A stretch of DNA of 12,479 bases, taken from contig JAFYWE010000222.1 of the NCBI GenBank assembly GCA_017558165.1, positions 1 through 12,479 of the forward strand, given 5' to 3'. Numbering within the stretch: position 1 is the first letter of the stretch; each line of letters starts with the position of its first letter. This DNA comes from Bacteroidaceae bacterium (lineage in GTDB: Bacteria > Bacteroidota > Bacteroidia > Bacteroidales > Bacteroidaceae). The notes under the pieces were generated by a model, which was not told where the DNA came from, did not search any database, and was given only the letters and a program-made list of their open reading frames with translations. Below, piece after piece: positions 8,340 through 12,479 of this stretch. A program made the position numbers and the translations under genes.

Positions 8340-8421
8340 GGGCAGACACACCGGTCTGCCACTATGAGCCACGTAAAACAGATGCGGTGGCATTGTAGGG
8401 GTGAACCGATGTGTTCACCCC
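8340..8421. repeat. Two REP-like palindromes in the gap before the terminase gene
   Basis: Arms GGCAGAC (8341-8347) and GTCTGCC (8354-8360) form a 7-bp hairpin. Arms GGGGTGAAC (8398-8406) and GTTCACCCC (8413-8421) form a perfect 9-bp hairpin preceded by TTGTA. Both resemble short palindromic repeats (GGGCAGACAC.. and TGTAGGGG..-type) that recur between genes of gut Bacteroidetes and other gut bacteria. They fill the 206-base gap at 8315-8520, in which I see no clear promoter or terminator. Confidence 0.65.
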
Positions 8422-8520
8422 AAAACATAGAATCCCTCAACAACACGTGCCACGGGAAAGAGGTAAAGCCTACTATCCCCTACCAATTATAATCATTACG
8501 GTTTCAAACATTCTCTAACT

Positions 8521-10527
8521 ATGGATAAAGAGGAGATAATCAAAGAGAACTTACGGCGGCTGGGAGAGATCTCAGCCGTTTACAATCCTGTCACCGGCGA
8601 AGGCTCTACATCAATACCGAGGCAATGGACAACGTTTGAAGGGTTCCCTGTAGAGAACATCAACCTGCCGGTATCTATGCTCGGTGACGAGAATGTCAGC
8701 ACCCTCTCACGCCTTGGAGCAGCAGAGTACATTAGGCAGGTCACCGGCAAGGAGCCTACTGACCGCAACATCATACAGCTGTGGCTACAGTTCTGCCTCA
8801 AGCGCATAAGGCACGACTTTGAATACTGGGCACGTACAATGACCACCATCTCCGACAAAGGCAAGGGACGCGACACGGCATTCACACTGAACCGCCCGCA
8901 ACGTGTATACCTCAAAGCCCTCGAGAACCTGAGACTACAGGAAAGGCCAATAGACATAATACTGCTGAAAGCGAGGCAATGGGGCGGAAGCACCCTAACT
9001 CAGCTTTATATGCTGTGGATACAGCTGGTACACAAGCGCAACTGGAACAGCGTCATCTGCGGTGACATTGAGAAACAGTCATCGATTGTTGCCGGCATGC
9101 TCGCCAAGGTGATATCACGCTACCCGCAGTGGGCTACCGAGGGCAGAAAGCTCACCACCTCGCCCTATCAGGGCGCACAGAAGACGCGCGTGATAAGCTG
9201 GAGCAACAGTCGCTACTCGCTGGGCTCGGCGCAGAAACCCGACTCACTGCGCAGCGAGGACATAAGCATGGCACACCTTACCGAGGTGGGGCTCTGGAAG
9301 GCCACACAAGGCCGCAAGCCCGAGGATCTTGTACAGTCCATATTCGGTTCAATCGCCAGCGGGCCTTATACAATGAAAGTCATTGAATCCACGGCAAAGG
9401 GCGTGGGCAATTTTTTCCACCGCACCTGGACTGACGCCGTTGAGCAACGAAATAATTTTACACCAGTATTCATTCCATGGTTCCTTATCGACCTCTACAG
9501 CAAGCCTTTAGATAAAGCCAACTATGGCTCATTAATTGAGAGCATGAACGAGTACGAACAGGAACTTTTTCGTCTTGGAGCTACTCTTGAAGCAATTGCT
9601 TGGTACAGGGAGAAGCGACGTGAGCTGCCCGACGAGTGGAGACTCTTCAGTGAATTCCCGTCAACAGCCAACGAAGCATTCCAGAGCACCGGGCGCAGGG
9701 TGTTCAAGATATCTTACACCAACGAGGCGCGCAAGAGCTGTTGCCCACCAACGTTCGTGGGGGACATTGTGGAGTGCAGAGGAGAAAACGGGGAGAAGAA
9801 AAAGAGCAGGTTCGTGGAATCTACACCAGGCGAAAGGGAGAGCGGCAACAACCTGTCGGTATGGCTTATGCCTGAGAGCGGGTGCGACCTGCGCGACAGG
9901 TATGTCGTCACGGTGGATGTAGGCGGCACAGGAAACAAATCAGACTACTCTTGCATTGTAGTGGCCGACAGGGTTGCGATGCTCAGCGGTGGTGTACCTG
10001 AGATTGTGGCCTGCTGGCACGGGCATATTGAACATGACCAGCTCGCATGGAAAGCCGTGGAGATAGCCCGTGCCTACAACAATGCGCTCCTGGTGATAGA
10101 GTCCAACACCCTCGAGACCGAGGGAACCGAAGGTAACAACTTCGAGTACATTCTCAATGAGATTGCAGGCGAATACAGCAATCTCTACTGCAGGACATCG
10201 CAGACTGAGATAAGGCAAGGACGCCCGCGCCGGTGGGGATTCCACACCAACAGCTCTACGAAGCCAATGGTGATTAATTTCCTCATCAAGGCACTGCGCG
10301 ACGGCCTTTACATTGAAAGATGCTTACAGACCACATACGAGCTGGACCTCTATGAGTTCAAGGAGAACGGCAAGGAGATGGGCGCGATAGAGGGAAACCA
10401 CGACGACCGCGTGATGGCAACCGCCATACTCATATGGGTATGCTACAACCACCCGCTCCCCACACGCACCACAAACGAGAAGGGCAACAACCGCCGTACA
10501 CGCATCATAAGCGAAGCCAGCATCTGA
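8521..10527 (+). CDS. Phage terminase large subunit (packaging ATPase-nuclease), isolated
   Basis: 668 residues, the usual length or slightly longer for a large terminase. ATPase half: LLKARQWGGST (148-158) is a terminase-type deviant Walker A in which the classical GK[ST] lysine is replaced by Gly; HLTEVGLW (252-259) fits Walker B with Glu255 catalytic; VIESTAKG (287-294) is the coupling motif. Nuclease half, RNase H fold: YVVTVDVGGT with Asp466, LLVIESN with Glu527, and NHDDRVMATA with Asp628/Asp629. All key positions are present, so the gene looks functional and under selection. In phages this enzyme cuts concatemeric DNA and drives it through a portal into the capsid. Here no portal or capsid gene follows: the next gene is an acetyltransferase, then the rRNA region. 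It may be a prophage remnant or a domesticated cassette with the two small upstream genes. Confidence 0.88.
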   Translation: MDKEEIIKENLRRLGEISAVYNPVTGEGSTSIPRQWTTFEGFPVENINLPVSMLGDENVSTLSRLGAAEYIRQVTGKEPTDRNIIQLWLQFCLKRIRHDFEYWARTMTTISDKGKGRDTAFTLNRPQRVYLKALENLRLQERPIDIILLKARQWGGSTLTQLYMLWIQLVHKRNWNSVICGDIEKQSSIVAGMLAKVISRYPQWATEGRKLTTSPYQGAQKTRVISWSNSRYSLGSAQKPDSLRSEDISMAHLTEVGLWKATQGRKPEDLVQSIFGSIASGPYTMKVIESTAKGVGNFFHRTWTDAVEQRNNFTPVFIPWFLIDLYSKPLDKANYGSLIESMNEYEQELFRLGATLEAIAWYREKRRELPDEWRLFSEFPSTANEAFQSTGRRVFKISYTNEARKSCCPPTFVGDIVECRGENGEKKKSRFVESTPGERESGNNLSVWLMPESGCDLRDRYVVTVDVGGTGNKSDYSCIVVADRVAMLSGGVPEIVACWHGHIEHDQLAWKAVEIARAYNNALLVIESNTLETEGTEGNNFEYILNEIAGEYSNLYCRTSQTEIRQGRPRRWGFHTNSSTKPMVINFLIKALRDGLYIERCLQTTYELDLYEFKENGKEMGAIEGNHDDRVMATAILIWVCYNHPLPTRTTNEKGNNRRTRIISEASI

Positions 10528-10543
10528 AAAGATGCCGGCTTTT
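10515..10543 (+). terminator. Terminator overlapping the terminase stop codon
   Basis: The 11-base arms AGCCAGCATCT (10515-10525) and AGATGCCGGCT (10530-10540) pair with one A-C mismatch around a GAAA tetraloop, followed by TTTTG. The TGA stop (10525-10527) lies at the end of the first arm and in the loop, so the hairpin is partly coding. The T tract is short, so termination may be partial. Confidence 0.65.
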
Positions 10544-10563
10544 GCCATATTGTACGGATAAAG

Positions 10564-10594
10564 TTGTATTGATAGCAAAAAGAGACTATATTTG
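10564..10594 (+). promoter_or_regulatory. Bacteroidetes-type promoter of the CatA-like gene
   Basis: TTG at 10564-10566 (-33 element), 20 bases, then TATATTTG (10587-10594), a full match to the TAnnTTTG -7 consensus. The leader to the ATG at 10651 would be about 50 nt. The acetyltransferase therefore has its own transcription unit behind the terminase terminator. Confidence 0.7.
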
Positions 10595-10650
10595 CAGAAT
10601 CAAGGAGTTCATCACAGAGATATATTCAACCTTAAACAGATCACGAACGT

Positions 10651-11268
10651 ATGAGACAGGAAATAGACCCAAAGGATAGCAAGCGCGCAGAGGCATATAA
10701 TCTGTGGATGAAATCACCAATGCCAATGGTCACACTCACCAAGACCTTTGACATCACCCGCATATACAGGATAAGCAAGAGAAAAGGGATGAAGCTGAAT
10801 ATGCTGCTTTGCTGGTGCATAGGCAAGGCCGCAAGCCAAATTGAGGAGTTCTACACGTTACCCGAGAAGGAAAAGCTGGTAAAATACGACACCCTTGCCA
10901 TAAACGTGATTGTCAACAACGTAAAAGGCGGAATAAATTCCTGCGACATACCATATACCGACGACATCGAGCAGTTCAATGCCGACTACACTACCCTCAC
11001 CAAGACCGCAAGTACAGAATGCAAGAGCATATTCAACGAGGAACATATGATTGTAGGTACATCGGCAATGATTGCCACGGAACTTGACTCGGTCGTTAAC
11101 CAGTATACCGAACTGTTCTGCAACCCCATGGTGATGTGGGGCAAATACCGCACAGGCTGGTTCACTAAAAAGCTCCCCATCTCATTCCAATTCCACCATG
11201 TACAGATGGACGGTGGCCACGCCGCAAATTTCCTTGAGATACTCCAACAGACAATCAACAACATCTGA
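10651..11268 (+). CDS. CatA-like (chloramphenicol acetyltransferase superfamily) O-acetyltransferase
   Basis: 205 residues, close to the 210-220 of CatA trimeric acetyltransferases. The catalytic motif FHHVQMDGGH (181-190) matches the family's HHxxxDGxH: His183 would be the base and Asp187 the structural Asp. A WMKSPMPMVTLTKTFDITR start and a hydrophobic MLLCWCIGKA helix (about 50-60) match the CAT N-terminal layout. The middle part differs from classical resistance enzymes, and no mobile element or other resistance gene lies nearby. I infer a chromosomal CatA-like acetyltransferase of unknown acceptor; chloramphenicol resistance should not be assumed. It has its own promoter and is separated from the terminase by a terminator. 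No clear terminator follows; a weak stem GCCTAA...TTAGGC lies at about 11295-11340. Confidence 0.88.
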   Translation: MRQEIDPKDSKRAEAYNLWMKSPMPMVTLTKTFDITRIYRISKRKGMKLNMLLCWCIGKAASQIEEFYTLPEKEKLVKYDTLAINVIVNNVKGGINSCDIPYTDDIEQFNADYTTLTKTASTECKSIFNEEHMIVGTSAMIATELDSVVNQYTELFCNPMVMWGKYRTGWFTKKLPISFQFHHVQMDGGHAANFLEILQQTINNI

Positions 11269-11334
11269 GAATATATTTGTCTGATTTAAGTCGCGCCTAA
11301 CCTTAGCAACATAATGCTACACACAAATAAATCT

Positions 11335-11415
11335 TAGGCAAAACAAATATAGCGAGGTACGAGCGAGATACGCAAAGTTTACTTTAGCGTATTTCACTGA
11401 GAGTGCAGTATATAT
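11335..11415. repeat. Intergenic inverted repeat of Bacteroidales type
   Basis: The stretch AAATATAGCGAGGTACGAGCG is followed by a hairpin ATACGCAAAGT / ACTTTAGCGTAT (about 11369-11392, one bulged base) and GAGAGTGCAGTATATATTCG. It resembles recurrent intergenic repeats of Bacteroidales with GCAAAG and GAGxGxAG blocks. The rest of 11269-11600 shows only a short stem (GCTCCA...TGGAGC, about 11511-11537) and no gene. Confidence 0.45.
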
Positions 11416-11597
11416 TCGAGGTTTACCGCAAATATCTCTATATGTTTCCCACCCACCAAGGCAAAATAAACCTCACGAGAATTGAATATTTGAATACATT
11501 CCTTGGCTATGCTCCAAATAGCGCAATCTGGAGCAGTTATTTATAATTATATGTTGCTGTAGCTGCAGACCGACGTGTCTAAGCTGATTCATGCATT

Positions 11598-11632
11598 GTA
11601 ATCCCATTCGGGCGGGCAAACCCCGCCCTACA
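11598..11632. repeat. REP-like GC-rich palindrome near the rRNA region
   Basis: Arms GGGCGGG (11610-11616) and CCCGCCC (11622-11628) form a hairpin ending in TACA. Read on the minus strand it begins TGTAGGGCGGGG, the same type as the TGTAGGGG palindrome at about 8394-8421 in the terminase leader. Confidence 0.6.
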
Positions 11633-11634
11633 TT

Positions 11635-11712
11635 TCTACCTTTTTGCCCTTTCCGTCCTTTTGTGCCTTTCAGCCCTTTCAGGCCTTTTTATAGATGAAA
11701 GGGTAAAGCAGA
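11635..11712. repeat. Pyrimidine-rich CCTTT-type imperfect repeat
   Basis: The plus strand carries repeated CCTTT blocks (CCCTTTCC, CCTTTTG, CCTTTCAG, CCCTTTCAG, CCTTTTT), then an inverted copy: CCCTTTCA (11674-11681) pairs with TGAAAGGG (11696-11703). It resembles the AAGGTCAAAGCTGAAAGG repeats at 12267-12355, so the 5S remnants are bracketed by similar simple repeats. Confidence 0.5.
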
Positions 11713-11728
11713 AAGTTATATACAGCAA

Positions 11729-11760
11729 GAAAAAGAGTCTTAGCATTAGCTAAAGCCCCT
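11729..11760 (-). terminator. Third, diverged rRNA-type terminator (minus strand)
   Basis: On the minus strand AGGGGCTTTAGC, loop TAAT and GCTAAGACTCT form a stem with one mismatch and one bulge, followed by TTTTCTTG. It lies directly behind the decayed 5S remnant and has the design of the two other 5S terminators here (AGAGAGCTTCGG / CCGGGGCTCTCT then T6), so it may be a decayed relative of them. Confidence 0.55.
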
Positions 11761-11766
11761 TCTTAT

Positions 11767-11820
11767 AAAAGTAACGGTAGTATTCTACCATAAACGTTTA
11801 CAGTACCATCGGCCCGCTGT
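11767..11820 (-). pseudogene. Decayed 5S rRNA 3' fragment
   Basis: Bases 11792-11813 match the real 5S at 12429-12450 in 21 of 22 positions (AAACGTTT, one change, CAGTACCATCGGC). The flank toward the 5S 3' end (AAAAGTAACGGTAG...) aligns more loosely with AAAAGTGGCGATGA, two bases shorter in all. Beyond 11820 the similarity fades. The conserved loop C/helix region survives, but the end that closes helix I is mutated, so a working 5S is unlikely. Confidence 0.65.
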
Positions 11821-11847
11821 AGACAAGGGGGATTAACGGCATACAAC

Positions 11848-11883
11848 AAAAAAAGAGAGCCCCGGTATTAACCGAAGCTCTCT
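11848..11883 (-). terminator. Second copy of the 5S terminator (minus strand)
   Basis: Same hairpin as at 12363-12397: on the minus strand AGAGAGCTTCGG, loop TTAATA, CCGGGGCTCTCT, then T7. Together with the adjoining GTGGCGATG (11893-11901) it forms a duplicate of about 50 bp that differs only in A-run length. It would act as a back-up terminator for the rRNA operon. Confidence 0.8.
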
Positions 11884-11892
11884 CGAAAAAAA

Positions 11893-12056
11893 GTGGCGAT
11901 GCCAACGCGGGGGAGCGTTGGTTGCGACGACGGGAAAATTCGTGCAAATGAATGCAAAGGCAAATTTATTTGCACTTTGCTGAGCGCCGCCGAATTTGGA
12001 TAAAATCAACTTTAGCTCCCCAAAGGAGTGCCTTTAGGCCACTACTCTCCCACAAG
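11893..12056 (-). pseudogene. Interrupted 5S rRNA fragment (3' tail plus a displaced internal piece)
   Basis: GTGGCGATG (11893-11901) is the exact 3' end of the 5S gene, joined to a terminator copy. The next 5S bases expected (CTACTCTCCCACAA, as at 12417-12430) appear 140 bases further on, at 12042-12055, as an exact 14-base match, after which the similarity is weak (TTTACAG against TTTGCAG). I infer a second 5S copy split by about 140 bp of inserted DNA and truncated at its 5' side. Confidence 0.45.
11902..12041. repeat. About 140-bp insert-like segment with palindromes
   Basis: It starts with a perfect 7-bp hairpin, CCAACGC (11902-11908) / GCGTTGG (11915-11921). Next comes a Bacteroidales-type intergenic repeat with GTGCAAAT...ATTTGCAC arms (about 11942-11977) and GCTGAGCGCCGCC. 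No protein gene is supported, and I see no clear terminal inverted repeats or target duplication. Confidence 0.45.
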
Positions 12057-12071
12057 GCTGTTTACAGGCTC

Positions 12072-12147
12072 GACAATTCCTGCAGCGGACAGTCACGCGA
12101 AGTGTGGCAAAGTCACACCGCGTGGGGCGCGACAAGCAGGGATTGTC
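12072..12147. repeat. Long two-tier palindrome
   Basis: The outer arms GACAATTCCTGC (12072-12083) and GCAGGGATTGTC (12136-12147) pair over 12 positions (one G-T). The inner hairpin CACGCG-AA-GTGTG (12094-12106) pairs with CACAC-CGCGTG (12114-12124): 11 pairs, an AA bulge and the loop GCAAAGT. This could be a structured RNA or a palindromic mobile repeat. Confidence 0.6.
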
Positions 12148-12170
12148 AAGGTTAATAGAGCAAGCTCGTT

Positions 12171-12243
12171 GATGCCGGCGGCGATAGGTCGCACGAAGCA
12201 CGGACGCAGTTCGTGCCGGGCGGGTCGCCAAACAGACGGCATC
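12171..12243. repeat. Second nested palindrome (three coaxial stems)
   Basis: GATGCCG (12171-12177) pairs with CGGCATC (12237-12243); GGCGA (12180-12184) pairs with TCGCC (12225-12229); GCACGAA (12191-12197) pairs with TTCGTGC (12210-12216). The stems are nested in order, giving one long interrupted hairpin next to the palindrome at 12072-12147. Confidence 0.6.
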
Positions 12244-12266
12244 ACTAGGAGAGAAGGGCAAATAAA

Positions 12267-12355
12267 GTAAAAGGTCAAAGCTGAAAGGTCAAAACTTTAA
12301 GCCTATAAAGGTACTTCTAGTTTTCAGCTTTCACCTTTAAGTTTTCAGCTTCAGG
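12267..12355. repeat. AGCTGAAAGGT-type simple inverted/direct repeats
   Basis: AAAGCTGAAAGGT (12277-12289) is opposed by two direct copies of AGTTTTCAGCTT (about 12319-12330 and 12340-12351) and by TTTCACCTTT between them. Such AAGCTGAAAGGTGAAA tracts recur in Bacteroidales intergenic DNA. No gene is visible. Confidence 0.5.
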
Positions 12356-12362
12356 TATATAC

Positions 12363-12397
12363 AAAAAAGAGAGCCCCGGTATTAACCGAAGCTCTCT
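12363..12397 (-). terminator. 5S rRNA operon terminator (minus strand)
   Basis: On the minus strand the 12-base arms AGAGAGCTTCGG and CCGGGGCTCTCT (two G-T pairs), loop TTAATA, then T6. It starts 8 bases behind the 5S 3' end. Confidence 0.88.
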
Positions 12398-12405
12398 CGA
12401 AAAAA

Positions 12406-12479
12406 GTGGCGATGACCTACTCTCCCACAAACGTTTGCAGTACCATCGGCGCTGTCGGGCTTAACTTCTCTGTTCGGAA
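12406..12479 (-). rRNA. rrf: 5S ribosomal RNA, 3' part (continues beyond window)
   Basis: On the minus strand the window ends with TTCCGAACAGAGAAGTTAAG, then CCCGACAGCGCCGATGGTAC, TGCAAACGTTTGTGGGAGAG and TAGGTCATCGCCAC. These are the highly conserved 5S loop B/C region and the 3' strand of helix I. About 74 nt are present; the 5' part and the rest of the rRNA operon lie past 12479. The operon is transcribed toward the protein genes of this window. Confidence 0.93.

Noticed and set aside
8322..8492. Small open frame of about 56 codons just after the second small gene
   Set aside because: It runs through both palindromes of the 8340-8421 repeat cluster, and its translation (with WHCRGEPMCSP) is what such repeats give in that frame. 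No start signal or family resemblance supports it.
10651..11268. Chloramphenicol resistance gene (cat)
   Set aside because: The catalytic motif fits the superfamily, but the middle differs from classical enzymes and there is no mobile or resistance context. Called CatA-like only.
11272..11279. TATATTTG, a -7 promoter match right after the acetyltransferase stop
   Set aside because: No -33 element at the right distance and no gene downstream; probably chance in AT-rich DNA.
11952..12278. Several 60-80 codon open frames on both strands
   Set aside because: They overlap the palindromes and 5S fragments; Arg/Cys-rich translations without motifs. Better explained as structured noncoding repeats.
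1..12479. CRISPR array, complete insertion sequence or tRNA gene
   Set aside because: No regularly spaced direct repeats, no transposase or integrase frame and no tRNA cloverleaf were seen on either strand.

Overview
The window looks like chromosomal DNA of a Bacteroidales bacterium (Bacteroides, Prevotella or Muribaculaceae type; I cannot name the genus). Signs are Bacteroidetes-style promoter elements (TAnnTTTG at 7314 and 10587), little Shine-Dalgarno signal, RHS proteins of the Bacteroidetes architecture (split in two genes, DUF6443-type module), and a 5S rRNA end with Bacteroides-like sequence.

Layout. (1) Bases 2-7136, plus strand: a polymorphic-toxin operon. It holds the 3' part of a first RHS-repeat gene, a second RHS gene with a signal peptide, Ig-like segments, a DUF6443-like module, an RHS core and a variable C-terminal tip, and then a small secreted MORN/YwqK-like protein that is the likely immunity protein. 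The tip carries an H-x16-S-A-G-C signature of the L,D-transpeptidase (YkuD) type, so I predict a peptidoglycan-targeting toxin. The immunity candidate has its own signal peptide, which fits a target outside the cytoplasm. Tip and immunity gene are clearly AT-richer than the rest of the operon, as expected for an exchanged module. A strong terminator (7219-7256) closes the unit. (2) Bases 7314-10543, plus strand: an isolated phage-type cassette. It has two overlapping genes for small proteins that look like diverged paralogs, a repeat-filled gap, and a terminase large subunit with both ATPase and nuclease residues in place. No portal, capsid, protease, tail or integrase gene is present around it. 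(3) Bases 10564-11268, plus strand: a CatA-like acetyltransferase with its own promoter. (4) Bases 11269-12479: about 1.1 kb without a protein gene, full of inverted repeats, ending in the 3' part of a 5S rRNA on the minus strand. The rRNA operon therefore points toward the genes above.

The spacer behind the 5S gene is unusual. It holds a second, nearly identical copy of the 5S terminator joined to the last 9 nt of a 5S gene, then a decayed 5S remnant followed by a third, diverged terminator. This reads as a decaying tandem 5S array, loaded with palindromic elements.

The best candidates for new biology are the YkuD-like RHS tip with its secreted MORN-like partner, the orphan terminase cassette, and the 5S/terminator array with its structured insert.
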